Positions 20,500 through 31,800 of a stretch of DNA of 64,000 nt are shown in pieces. This DNA is from Monodelphis domestica (Eukaryota > Chordata > Mammalia > Didelphimorphia > Didelphidae). The notes below the pieces were generated by a model that saw nothing but the letters and a program-made list of their open reading frames with translations, was not told the origin of the DNA and searched no databases. Position numbers and translations under genes: made by a program. Within the stretch, counting starts at the first letter, position 1. Every line of letters begins with the position of its first letter. The stretch is taken from the NCBI RefSeq assembly GCF_027887165.1, contig NC_077229.1:372775253-372839252 (forward strand). Reading direction: 5' to 3'.

Positions 20500-20935
20500 A
20501 TTTATAGATAGCATTTACAAAGTACTTTAAGATTTCCAAAGTGGGGGGGGGGGGCAGCTGGGTAGCTCAGTAGATTGAGAGCCAGGCCTAGAGACGGGAG
20601 GTCCTAGGTTCAAACCTGGCCTCAGCCACTTCCCAGCTGTGTGACCCTGGGCAAGTCACTTGACCCCCATTGCCTAGCCCTTACCACTCTTCTGCCTTGG
20701 AGTCAATACACAGTATTGACTCCAAGACAGAAGGTAAGGGTTTAAAAAAAAAAAGATATCCAAAGTGTTTTACATGTTATCTAATTTGAAATTCAACTAA
20801 CTCTTCAAAGTTATTATTCCATTTTTTTAGATAAGGAAACAAGAGCTAAAACAAACTAAGGAACTTTCCCAAAGTCACACAGTTATCAAGTGTCTAAGGT
20901 AAATTTTGAATCAGATCTTCATACAGCACTTTGTC
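20500..20935 (-). mobile_element. MIR antisense, split by SINE
   Basis: MIR antisense signs on both sides of the SINE at 20544: 'ttacaaagtactttaagatt' to the left and 'agataaggaaacaagagct', 'actttcccaaagtcacacag' to the right. Confidence 0.55.
20544..20753 (+). mobile_element. SINE family 1, nested in MIR
   Basis: Near-consensus sense copy after a G12 run: 'cagctgggtagctcagtaga' (A-box), 'ggttcaaacctggcctcag' (B-box), 'gaccctgggcaagtcacttg', 'ggtaagggtttaaaaaaaaa'. A 14-bp duplication agatttccaaagtg/agatatccaaagtg (20530-20543, 20754-20767) brackets it. One of the youngest-looking SINEs here. Confidence 0.95.
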
Positions 20936-22589
20936 CATTATTCAAAGTCACTATACTAGTCTTAAAGGTCTCCAAAAATACTACCTATACTCTTTGATGA
21001 CCCATTCTAGAGTTTCATGACTAAAATGTCAAATTTTCCTTATACCAGATCCAATATCTCTTGCTTAAATTTAAGCCCACTCTTTTATTGTCCCATCATC
21101 ATTGGGCATGGAGGCATACAGGTCATTGATCAGCAACTACTCTTTCCAAAACATAGGTTCACTGGGAGAGACCATTGTCCAATCTAAACACAATCCAATA
21201 TTGGTGTTGTTTTTTGTTTTGGGGGGTTTTTTTGCTTTGTTTGTTTTTTAACTTACTGTTTAAATGTTTTGCCTGCAATCTAGATGCCTAGGATAAATAA
21301 CTCTGGTTCTTGATCTTGCTTTCTACATTAGACTCAAACCAAAATTGACTGACCTGATTAATTCACTTATTCAACTTTTGATTCAGAGATTAAATAAATC
21401 TTTTTTTAACATTGTTATATTTAGGGAAGATGTTTCCATTTTATTTGGCAAACAAAAAACTATACTATTTTGAACTGGGTGATGAGAATATAGCTATAAT
21501 GGTGCTAATTACAATAATAAAATAAGAGCCGTCTATTCTTCTAGTATTTGAATGAAGTTATAAACTATAATTCATTTGGAAAATTATAAAGAACATTATG
21601 GAACCACTTGCTAATGAATAGCTTTCATAAATGTGGTTAATCTAGCAAAGTAGGTTGATGTCTTATATTTGCTTCATGAGGCAGGACACAAAGAAGGAAA
21701 GAGAGGTACTGGGGAATCATTAATAATGATGTTGGAAAAGTCTGAGGTTGACATGAATGTGATAGGAAAGCTTAGACAGACATGAAAATTAGGCAACAAG
21801 ATATTTGTCATTATAGAAATCTCCAAGGGAATGAGATTCAAGGCTTAACTTGACAAATACATTATCTAGGACATTGATAATGCCAGAAATTACCTCTAAA
21901 ATCCCAGGTTTAAGTTAGGAGACCTCATTTACGTTGGGTAATTAGTAAGGCATTAATAAAGTCTTTTCCTCTAAAATCAGATCAAGTGACTAGACCCTTG
22001 ACCAAAGTGAGTTTTGAAAAAGAATATGATTACTTATTTAGGCTGGTACACCAAATCAAAGCCAAAAAAAAATGTTTACTAAGTTTTTCTGTTTAATTTA
22101 AAATCTCAAATTTACACATATGAAGAAAAATGAGAATTTTCTTACTGACAAATACTGAAAATGGAGAGTATATAGAACCTCTTTAACTGCAAATGAAAAT
22201 GAGTAGGCAAGAAAATATATTACTTTGATTTTTTTCCTTGGGAAAGGGAAAATATAGCTAATGAAAAGATAATCCATGAAAAAGTCACAGATGCTTTCAT
22301 TATACTTATATTAGAATATCATTCATTATTATAAGAAGGAAAAGATAACATTTATGTTAAAGTTTGTTATTGAGTCCCTGCCAAAATAATCTTATTATTT
22401 GGTTATTAAGTAACTCTACCTGACAGATCCTATGAACCTAATAAATAAATTCTTCTTTCTCCGCTTGACAAAGATAAAGCTATTTAATAACTATTAAGTA
22501 CTTTGGGGGATTCTTCTAGAAATCCAATAAGTTCTACCTAGGGTCTAGGGTAGAGGGGAAAGAGAAATAGTTTTTCTAATCAATATACA
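20936..22589. other. No feature recognised
   Basis: About 1.65 kb of AT-rich sequence without recognisable repeat or coding signal, apart from a T/G-rich stretch at 21205-21255. Confidence 0.45.
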
Positions 22590-23021
22590 TCAATGGCTCC
22601 AAATAGAGAGCAACTGATAAACCTTTGTACCAAACATTATGCTAAGTGCTAAAGATACAAAGACAAAAAAGGAAACATCTCTGGCTGCCCTCAAAGGCCT
22701 CCATTTTATCCAGGAAGACAATGTTGCATAAATTAGTACATACAAAATAAATACAAGATACATTTAAAGTGGGTGTGGGGAGGAAGCACTGGTTGACATG
22801 GGTTGGAATCAAGAAAGACGTTCAAGTGGAAGGTAGTACCTGAGCAGAATCTTGAAGGAAATAAAATAAAATAGAAGCAAAGGTGAGATGGGAGTGCATT
22901 CCAGGCATGAGGGTTAACCAGTTCAAAGTCATGGAAACAGGAGGAGTACCGTATGTGTATAACAACAAAAAGGTCATTTTAGGTGGACCAGAAGGTGGAG
23001 GAAGAAGAGTAATATATAAGA

Positions 23022-23525
23022 AAAAAACAAATTGATTCTACTTCATAATTGATTTCATTCTGTGGCATGACTGACATTTTTATAACTTCCTAAGTCATAT
23101 TTTATTGCCTCTGAGTTAAATTTAGAAGTTTGGGTTTTCTGTGAAATCAAGTCTATCAAAGAAATCTTCAATTTCTATCCCACTGATTGTCCTTTTAGGA
23201 AATCTGATTTGTTATCCTGTACTACTAATTAAACTTACAGATGAACACAATCAATCCATAAGAAGATGGAAAGGGGAATGGTTGCTAGCCATACCTACCC
23301 AATCCCCAGACAATCACATTGTTTTCCCCATCTATGATGCTGTCCATTAGTGTGGGTGCTCCTCTTTTTGTCTCTAAAAACAATCTGTAAGCCCTATCTC
23401 AGTCTTACTTAGCTATGGATGAGGAGAATTTGATCCTATGTATTGTAAATGTGAGCCTTGCTAATTAAGCACTTGTGCACAGAATTTTGTACCTTGATTT
23501 ACCTTAATTTCAATGGTGCCAATAA
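23022..23525. other. Unassigned insert within the L2
   Basis: L2 similarity stops near 23022 and resumes near 23526 ('aaggtgtagaactgggttgtgaagg'), leaving ~500 bp of unknown AT-rich sequence with no A-tail and no clear target-site duplication. It may be an insertion of unknown family or a very decayed L2 stretch. Confidence 0.4.
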
Positions 23526-24115
23526 TAAGGTGTAGAACTGGGTTGTGAAGGACTTTAAAAGTCAAACATAAGAGCTTATTCATACCTATTTGCTTCTAGA
23601 AGTGATTGGTATCATCAGAGTTTACTGAGTGACAAAATGACATGGTCAGACCTGCACTTCAGGAAAATCACTTTGACAGCTGCATAGAAGAGAGATGAGT
23701 CAGAGAGACCAGTCAGACTATAGAAGGAGCACCAGTTGGAGGCAATGAGAGACTAAACTAGTTTGATGACCAGTGACTAGAAAGAAAGAGATAGATAGGA
23801 GACATGATGTGGAGTAGAAACAATAAGCTTTAACAATCAAATGTATATGTGTAGTGAAAAGCGGTGAAAAGTTGAGTACAAATAAAGCCAAACTTGAAAA
23901 TTTGGGTGAATCAAAGATGCTAGCACCCTCAAGAGAAATCAGAAGGTTCAGAAGATAGATCGGTTTGAGGGGAAAAACAGGATTTGGACATGTTTACAAG
24001 TTGCCTGTAAGATATCCACTTTAAATATCCAATAAGTATTTAGAGTCATAAAAGTGGAATTCAGGAGAGATAGTCATTCCTGATTTAGAGATTAGGAGTC
24101 ATCAGAAAAGAAATC

Positions 24116-24370
24116 TTAATAACATTCTTGGGGGCTGATAATGTCACCCTGTGAGACATTAGAGAGAAAAAAAAAGAAGAGAACGCAGAACTGGGCCTTG
24201 CGCAAACCAACAGTTAGGGAGTGTGGCATGGATGATAAACCACCAAAGAAAATTGAGAAAGGGTGGTCATACAGATAGGAGAAGAAATAAAGGAGAGCAT
24301 TGTCATGAAAACCAGGAAAGTAGAGAGCAACCTGGAGGAGAAAATGGTCAACAGTGTCAAATGCCACCAA
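24116..24370 (-). pseudogene. Decayed L2 reverse-transcriptase segment
   Basis: The minus-strand frame reads AFDTVDHFLL (motif A with the catalytic Asp of the YxD/FD type) and then LLYFFSYLYDH, matching the L2/CR1 pattern FDTVDHxxLL...WFxSYLxxR. The following GVPQGS-LGPLLF region has become VGLRKAQFCVLFFFFLS. Only ~85 codons open; a fossil, not a gene. Confidence 0.65.
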
Positions 24371-24424
24371 GAAAATAGAAAGGAAAGGGACAGAAAAAAG
24401 GAGGAAAAAGGAAGAGGAAAACGC

Positions 24425-24648
24425 ATTTATGTAGTACCTACTAATGTGCCAGGCACTGAGCTAAGCATTTAACATATATCTCATTTGATCTTTACAATAG
24501 TCCTATGAAGTGGGAGTTGTTATTATCCCCATTTTTCAGTTGAAGAATCTAAGGCAAACAGGTGAAGTAGCTTGTGATCATACAGCTAGGAAGTGTCTGA
24601 GACCAAATTTGAACCTTGGCTTCCTGACTCCAAGTACAATGACATATT
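24425..24648 (-). mobile_element. Near-complete MIR antisense, nested in L2
   Basis: 'taatgtgccaggcactgagc', 'catttgatctttacaatag', 'ttattatccccatttttcag', 'tcatacagctaggaagtgtc', 'tcctgactccaagtac': MIR antisense over almost its full ~220 bp. L2 similarity lies on both sides. Confidence 0.8.
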
Positions 24649-24914
24649 TTCACTGTGTCAACTAGCTGTTATCATGTTTAGGAACTGAGTATTAGCAACT
24701 TTTAAGAGAGAAATTTTTATTCAACGAGGAGGTAGGAAGCCACTAGACTTACAAGACTGAGAACTGGATGAAGGGTTAAGTAGAGGCAACAGATGTAGAC
24801 TCCTTTTTCTAGCATTTTGGTTATGAAAGGAAGGATATGGGATATCACAATGTGATATGTAAATCACTTTAAAAGACTGATATATTAATTTAAGGTCTCC
24901 AAGGAATTCAGCTA

Positions 24915-24992
24915 TGTAATTCCAGAATGAAAACTCAAGTCAGCAGTCAACCTTTTATGGAGTTTTTAATTACAAACAAGAGGAAGAAAGGC

Positions 24993-25050
<58 letters not shown>

Positions 25051-25832
25051 GGAAAGAAGGGCTTAAATACCCCCTCTGCTTAGGCTGGGCCAAAGGCCCA
25101 AGCCTTTAGATAGCTGAGACAAAGAAAAGAGATCAGTCCCTATCACTCACGTGTCCAAAATGGAGAAAAAGTCTCAGGGGCCTCCACCTCCAACCTCCTT
25201 CAGAGCAAGCCGTCCTCTCAGATCTCTCCAGGAGCTCTCCCTCCAGGACCTCTCTCCTCTCATACTCCTTCAGAGCAAAACCTCTCAGAGCAAAACCTCC
25301 TCCTCCTGGAGTCCTCAGACCCCGCTATCTTTAAGCAAACCATCTAAGTCCCCTCCCCTCAGTTCACATCTACCAATCACTGTCGATGTCTCCCCTGTGC
25401 CAATGGTGGCTCTAGCTTAACCCAGGACCTCCCAGAGGTCTGTTTCCTTTGCACATGTCTGTTGAAGGTCATATTCTCAAATAATTAAATCTTGACCTTT
25501 GCTGCAGCCCTTCCTAAATCCTGTTACTCTGAGTAGGGTGGAGATTGTAAGTTCCAAGACCTGGTTCTTTCATTCCAAGTATCTCTATTGTATCAATTCT
25601 AAAATTAATCATGACTCAAAGAACTTCCTGTTCTATGCTTAAGCATAGGTCAAAGCCCTTTCCATTGTTTAGCAAAAGGTTTCTGTCCTAAAGTAGTCTT
25701 AAGTAGGGAGGAGAAGGATCCTCCCATGCCAAGGAGTTTCACATTCCAATAGAGTTCTTACTATCAGTAGGAAATTTTTCAAGTATGAAATTTCCCTAAC
25801 ATTCATAAGTCTAAGAAATTTTAAGGTTTACA
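24915..25832 (-). mobile_element. Candidate LTR (3' LTR of an ERV-like element)
   Basis: 918-bp block beginning TGTAA (24915) and ending TTTACA (25832) on the plus strand, that is TG...CA termini with a short inverted repeat. On the minus strand it is directly preceded by a polypurine-like caggggggat, as a 3' LTR would be. It contains a TATA-like gggtatttaagccc (RC of ~25060-25073) and, ~100 bp on, ATTAAA, matching U3-R order. It is compositionally distinct (CT-rich middle). No second LTR or flanking duplication was found, so it is a partial provirus at best. No retroviral protein is recognisable. Confidence 0.5.
24995..25047. repeat. (GA)n microsatellite
   Basis: About 26 GA units, inside the candidate LTR. 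Confidence 0.97.
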
Positions 25833-26254
25833 ATCCCCCCTGATGATCATGGGAGACCAGTCTCCCCATTGATCAAACAACATAATCAATTTTGTAATTC
25901 TGAATTCAATTCTAACTATAGATATACACAATATTCAATTTTTTTAAGAGAATTAGAATAGTGAGAGAGGAAATAGAAAAGAAAAGAAAGCAAAACCAAT
26001 GTTTTGCTAGGCGCATTGACAGAAAGGCAAATTAGGGGCAATCCCTTTTGGCATAAATGTGTACAATTACAATAAATGTTCAATCAAAAGTTCAGTCCTA
26101 TCAATCATATCCAAAGTTCATTCTTGATCTTCTTAATGAAGTGTAGGTTTTCGGCATTTTTCTACAACAGTTCATTCTCTGGATATAAAAGTTTCAAGCT
26201 TATTTCTTGAAGATCTTTTCTCGAACAAAATCAAATCTTGAATTTTTACAAAAG

Positions 26255-26338
26255 TACAATCTTAAACAAAATTCAAAATTCTTGGATTTTTATAAAAATA
26301 CAATCTTAAACAAAAAAATTCAAAAATTCTTAGATTAA
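26255..26338. repeat. ~44-bp AT-rich tandem repeat, two copies
   Basis: 'tacaatcttaaacaaaa' followed by 'attcttggatttttataaaa' recurs at 26255 and 26299 (period 44). Confidence 0.75.
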
Positions 26339-26584
26339 AGTGATTTACATATCACCTTAAAGGAATGGTAGGATACAGACAGGGTTTTTTGTTGTTGTTG
26401 TTTTTTTTCATGACAGTGGAGCCTTAAAGGAGTTTACAGACTGTGGGGAGGAACCAGGAAACAGCAAGGGATCAAAGATGAAAAGGGATAAAGGAGAAAG
26501 GAAAGATGAATATAAAGATTATCTACTGATGTAGATGGGACAGTTTAAGACTATGGGATTGTTGGCAAAAAGTCTCAGCAGAGG

Positions 26585-26785
26585 AGAAGCTGGGTGACTC
26601 AGTGGATTAGGAGCCAGGCCTAGAAGTTTGATGTTCTGAGTTCAAATCAGACTTTAGACACTTCCTAGCTATGGGACCCTGGACAAGTCACTTAACCCCC
26701 CATTGCCTAGCCCTCACTGCTCTTCTGCTTTGGAACCAATACAAAGTACAGATTCCAAGACAGAAGGTAAGTGTTTTTAAAAATA
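26585..26785 (+). mobile_element. SINE family 1
   Basis: 'gctgggtgactcagtggatt', 'gagttcaaatcagactttag', 'ccctggacaagtcacttaac', 'acagaaggtaagtgttttta'. Moderately diverged sense copy. Confidence 0.88.
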
Positions 26786-28374
26786 GAAGCCTCAATAGAA
26801 ACTTCTAGAAGTAGAAGAGAGTAGTAGAGTACAGAAGAGAAAATGGAGTAGAAGAGAAAATGAAGAAGAATATCAAGAAGTTGGGAAATATAGAGAAAAG
26901 GAGAAGAGGATACTCATGTGAATGGTCTCTATTTTCTCAGCAAATTATAAGCAGGGATCCTTGGCTAAAAGGGAGGGAGGGAGGAGAAAGTGGCATGAGG
27001 AGCCTAAGGAGAGAATAAAAGGTTGGGTTTTTTTAAGTCTGTTATAGAGTAGAATAGAAGGTCAGTTAGAAAGGATAAAAGGAATTTTCTAGTTCCATTG
27101 AGGTCCCATTTGAAATTAGAGACATAGATTCATTGCAGATCAATCCTACTTAGGTTGCAAAGATTCTTCCAGATACAGCAGCACATTGAGTAGAAGAGGA
27201 GGTGGCTGATAAGAGTAATCCAGAGTTGAGGTTTGGGAGGGTGTGAACATCAACAGGACAGAGAAAAAGAGATTTGAGAGTAGAAGACAGTATAACCTAA
27301 ATAGAGAATAAGACAACACATTATCTGAAAGAGAAATTGGCCTATTCATGGAAGCAAGAGAGGTCATAATATTAGAGTTCTTTGTCCAAAATGTATTTAG
27401 CAATACTGAGGTCTATTATTTTTTTTCTTTAACCAAATCAGACCAATATTATCATAAGTCTTAAAAGACAGTTTCCTTGTCAATTGCCACAGTCCTAAAG
27501 ATAAACAACAATACCATGCTAGGTCCAGTCTTATGCATGTGCCTACTAAAGAACTTCACTGTCTGGAAATATGATGTAAGGGTTTCCATCTCTCTTTGGA
27601 AAATATGAATGTTTATTCTATTCTTAATTTAATGATGAGATATGAATGCATTGTAGTACATACAGTGTTGTTCTCATGAGTAAGGAGAATTTGTAAGATG
27701 TCTGTAGGTTCGGTCTGCCCTAAAGCATGTTCACCTGAGCATGCTTTTGATTTTTGTTTAATGTTAAATTTGAGTTTAATTCCTTTGTAAGCTATGCACT
27801 CATACCCCACTGGAAAAATAATGCCTACATTAATCAGTCCTGGGCCTTCTAGATCCATAAAAAAAAAAGATAATCTAATTAAATTCATTTTATATTCATT
27901 GTATTGTATAACTGTATATCCACTGCATGTAATCCTATTAGATGCCCAGTATTATAATGATAAATTATAACCATAGATTTAATATTAAGTACAAATTCCA
28001 ATTGTTGATTGAATAATTGTGCACGAGAATCAGTAATCAACAATCACGTTGTGAGTAAAATAACAAATAGAAATCCTTGAAGTGTCTTTCAAAATATCTT
28101 TGCCAAGGCCAGTTGTACGCTTGCCTTCAGCATCCTGAAGTGTGTCCAGATTTATGATATGCCAGTTTCCTTTGAAGCCACAGAGTGGCCTTGGCTGTTA
28201 CCATATGTGGAACAGAGATGACATAATTGACCACAAGATAAGAACATGCTGCTTTCCTGAAGATGAAAATCCTTTAAAAGACAAAAACTCTGGTTGCCCC
28301 TCTGAGAAGAAACATTCAGCTGACCCACTTTCGGGGTGGGGGGCACAGTTTGTATAATCTGACTATAGAATATA

Positions 28375-28375
<1 letters not shown>

Positions 28376-28417
<42 letters not shown>
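28376..28417. repeat. (TA)n microsatellite
   Basis: Uninterrupted TA dinucleotides, ~21 units; further TA-rich sequence follows to ~28460. Confidence 0.97.
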
Positions 28418-28420
<3 letters not shown>

Positions 28421-28754
28421 AGAAACTATATATATGTATATAAGTATATGTATAGACTATATATAGTTATCATTTCCTCAGCTCTGGGTATTAAACAATA
28501 GAACAAGGTGTGTCTAGACCCTTTTATTCTGATTTACTTATCTAACAATAAATGTCAGTTTGACTCAGAGACTGTTTCCCAGTATTAATTTTTCTTTTTA
28601 TACCATCTCAACCTGATTCATCCATATTTTGGCCATTTCACTCAGCCCTTTGCCACTGACTCTCAATTTACAAAAAATTATCCTATATCCTTGAACTTTC
28701 CAACTGATTCCTTCTACTTCCTCCCTTGTACTGAAATTTGAGGATAACACATGT
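28418..28754. other. No feature recognised
   Basis: Non-coding sequence between the TA repeat and the L2. Confidence 0.4.
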
Positions 28755-29490
28755 ATCAATTAATCAATAAACACTTAGTGTTTATCATGTAGTAGGCACT
28801 AAGTTAAGTGCTGGGGATACACAAAGAAGTAAAATGTCCCTGCCTTCAAGGAGCTTACATAACCTTATAGGAGAGATAATAAGTATATACAAAGCAAGTT
28901 ATATATGGGATAAATAGAAAATAATTAACAAAAAGGAAGCACTAGAATTAAGAGGGGTTAGAGAAGGTCCTCTAAAGGGTGAGATTTTAGTTGAGACTTA
29001 AAGAAAGTCAGGGAGGTGAGAAGTCAGTCAAAGTGATAGAGGGAGAATGTTCCTGGCAGGGAAGACAGCCAGAAAGAATGCCCCAAGATTCAAGACATCT
29101 TGTTCATTGAACAGCCAGGGGTCCAGTACCACTGAACTGAAAAGTATGTGTTGGGGAGTAATTTGTAAATGGACTGGAAAGGTAGGAGGAGGCTAGATCA
29201 TGAAGAGCTTTCAATGCCAAATAGAGAATTTTGTATTTGTTCCCAGAGGCAAAAGGAGGTCACTGAAGGTTTTAGAACATCTGGTAAGGGATTGGGGTGT
29301 GCGACATGATTAGACTTATATTTTAGGGAAGTCACCTTACTGGCTGAATGGAGCATAGATTGGAGTGGGAAGAGATTGAGGCAGGCAGAATCACCGGCAG
29401 ACTTTTGAAATAATCGAGATATGAATTGATGAGGGCCTACACTATAGTCGTGACAATGTCAGAGGGATGACACAAAGATGGAATCGATAA
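28755..29490 (-). mobile_element. L2 LINE, antisense
   Basis: Plus-strand landmarks in L2-reversed order: 'tcaataaacacttagtgttt', 'gtaggcactaagttaagtgc', 'ctgccttcaaggagcttaca', 'aggcactagaattaag'-like, 'ggactggaaaggtaggagga', 'atcatgaagagctttcaatg', 'gaggcaggcagaatcaccgg', 'gatgagggcctacac'. About 735 bp, no open frame. Confidence 0.8.
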
Positions 29491-30777
29491 GATTCCTCTC
29501 CATCAATGACCAGTCCTCCTGACTCACAGGCCTCCCAAGGAGGCATTGACATTCTCTTTAGTCTCCATTGCCCCATTAAAACCCTTCCTCTATCACCAGC
29601 AATTCTTTTTTTCTCTTTTCAAATGGATTCCATACAGAGCTCAGAATGGACAACTCAGAATGATTTGATTCCATGAAGAATGCAAAGAATACTGAGGACT
29701 TAGATAAATATAGGAGTCATGAGGCAGAGAATAAGTGTCTGGAGTAGTCAGAAAACAGGAATGAGTAGTGAAGAAAGTGAAAGAGAAAGTCTTTCTGAAG
29801 AAGGGCACAAAAAATAAAATATAAAAAAAACCTAATGAATTAGACTAGTTGAAGAAGAAGGGAGAATCTACTTGATTAACTGAAAGGAAATGAAGAGAAG
29901 AATTAAACCAGATTAAAGGAGCAGAGAAGAAGGAACTAATTAGAAATGGCTCCCATGAAATCAATTTATAGCATCCTTTTGCCATCCTTGTTGCCATCAT
30001 CTACAGACCCTCAAGTCACTCTCCAAAATTCATCAATGACTTGTAATCTTCATCTCTCCCCCATCCCTTTGGGAAAGAAATTCTTGAGGACATCATATTC
30101 ATGTTGATAAAACCCTCTAACAATCTAAGCAATCTCATTACACAATTCTTCATCTGCCCCCAGCTCCAGTATCCTCCTCCTTGACCATCTCACATTAGCT
30201 CTGTAACTTCCCAGGGAATTATGCCCCTGGAAATTTAAAATTCCACTCCCTGACTATATCATCCCTTCTTTTACTTCTCCTAAGCTCTTACTTACACTAA
30301 ACCTTGCCTTTCTGATAACCCATGACCCCTTGACTCAGCCTTTTTCCCAGTTGATCTCTCCTCAGTTTTCACTAATTTCATATATAGTCTTGATCACTGA
30401 GCTCCACTTTAATATTTAATTAACTATTGCCATAAAATCACCTGTACTCTACTTTGATCTTCTGCCATTCCCAACTGGTTAATAATTATCTTGGCAATTC
30501 CCATAATCCCCATCATTCATTTTTCAGTTTTGTTTTCAGGCTGCTAAATCATGCTATAGAAAATCATGAAGTCAACCTAATATCACCCACTACAAATTGG
30601 TGATGTTCTACACCATCTGGGCCCTTATTTTGTCTGAAACATCTTTTATTTTCCTGCACTTCAATGAGGTAACACAAGCCTTCATTTACATTCACCTGGA
30701 TTTAGTTCAGTAGCCTTTTAAATTTTTCCCACCTCTACTCTCTTTCTGCTCCAATCTACCCTCCATATTCATCTTCC
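29491..30777. other. Pyrimidine-rich unassigned sequence
   Basis: From ~29950 the plus strand is C/T-rich and may be a very decayed L2/CR1 piece, but I cannot align it with confidence. No coding signal. Confidence 0.35.

Positions 30778-30805
<28 letters not shown>
30778..30805. repeat. (TA)n microsatellite
   Basis: 14 AT/TA units, followed by a degenerate TATATGA-rich segment. Confidence 0.95.
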
Positions 30806-30809
<4 letters not shown>

Positions 30810-30841
30810 ATATATATGATAAAAAAAGAAAATATATGATC

Positions 30842-31042
30842 TAGGGCAGCTAGTTGGCTCAGTGGATTGAGAGTCAGCCCCAGAAATGGGAGGTCCTAAT
30901 CTTAAATCTAGCTTCAGGCACTTCCTAGCTCTGTGACCCTGAGCTAGTCACTTAACCCCAATTACCTAGTCCTTACCACTTTTCTGTCTTGGAACCAATA
31001 TACAATATTGATTCCAAGATGGTAGGTAAGGGTTTAAAAATC
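30842..31042 (+). mobile_element. SINE family 1
   Basis: 'agggcagctagttggctcag', 'ctctgtgaccctgagctagt', 'attccaagatggtaggtaag'. The flanks aaagaaaatatatgatc (~30825-30841) and aaagaatatatatgatc (31043-31059) are its target-site duplication. Confidence 0.92.
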
Positions 31043-31599
31043 AAAGAATATATATGATCACAATCCACTTCAGCTCAGAAATATTCATGTGTTCCTTTCT
31101 GCTCCAAATGCTCAGGCAGATGCTCCTCCAACAAGAACAGCTAAGAAAAGCCTCACTCCCAAGGAAAAGATCATTTGGGGGTGAAAAGGGGGGAATTGCA
31201 ACACCTCTAAGCTGATCTGAAATTGGAATAGTCATAAGATAAGTGAAAGAAAGTAAAATGGCATCTGGTACATTCCACTGATTGAGGAAAAGGAGGTGAA
31301 TCTTGATAAAAATATGGAAAATTTCCTGCTAGGGACCTTTCTGATGTCTGCTTTCCCTCTTTGCATTCCTAAGGACTCCACAAGTGCCGGTGATTTCATG
31401 TGGCTGAGATCCCTTAGAAAAGGAATTATATGAATCACTAACACCATTGCTGAATTAATTGTCTAGAAATATTTGCATTTCAAAGGAGAATTAATCTAGG
31501 AATGAATTTGTAGTAGTAGAACTCCAGAAATTAAAATACCTGGGTAGCAGGGATAACTGGGAGTCACTGTGCGCCACACTAAGAATAAATATATTGGGT

Positions 31600-31800
31600 T
31601 AAGTGACGTATCCAGGTTTGCAGAGAAAATAACAGTTGATATAGGAAGGACACTGAAGAGTGGAGAGCAACTGTCACAGTGAAGGGTTTCTGGTTCACAG
31701 TCAAGGGGAAAGCAGTTGGAAGGAACTTAAATCATTTAGCCTACAGGGAATATAGAATATCGAGGGAGATACTGATTAAGCTGGAGGAGGGACTTGATTC
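31600..31800 (-). mobile_element. Possible L3/CR1 fragment, antisense
   Basis: 'agcagttggaaggaacttaa' and 'tttagcctacagggaatata' echo the antisense L3/CR1 pattern (ggaactggggatgtttagcctgg). Weak. Confidence 0.35.

Larger units (their letters stand above)
22590..24845 (-). mobile_element. Long antisense L2 LINE with nested insertions
   Basis: Read on the minus strand this is an L2 from inside the reverse transcriptase to the 3' end. Landmarks on the plus strand: 'ttatgctaagtgctaaagat' (3' terminus, left), 'acatggtcagacctgcactt', 'gacatgtttacaag', 'cagtgtcaaatgccaccaag' and the RT segment 24116-24370. L2 words continue at 24665-24845 beyond an inserted MIR (24425-24648). A ~500-bp block at 23022-23525 does not match and appears inserted. 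Confidence 0.65.
25833..28375. other. Possible ERV-like internal region / unassigned
   Basis: Sequence right of the candidate LTR. If the LTR call is right, its first part is the 3' end of the internal region. No gag, pol or env motif could be recognised; minus-strand open frames at 27146-27403 and 27613-27888 have no identifiable domain. Holds one SINE (26585-26785) and a short tandem repeat. Confidence 0.35.

Noticed and set aside
20564..20640. tRNA gene suggested by A- and B-box motifs
   Set aside because: The boxes are the tRNA-derived head of SINE family 1; no complete cloverleaf or discriminator/terminator arrangement of a true tRNA gene.
25151..25420. 89-codon Ser/Pro-rich plus-strand frame
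   Set aside because: Lies in the CT-rich middle of the candidate LTR and reflects its composition, not a protein family.
27613..28346. Retroviral env remnant on the minus strand beside the candidate LTR
   Set aside because: The short frames contain no recognisable envelope motif and are broken by stops; only position relative to the LTR suggested it.
29950..30777. Decayed L2/CR1 endonuclease region
   Set aside because: Only general C/T-richness and a few words agree; not enough to place it in a family.
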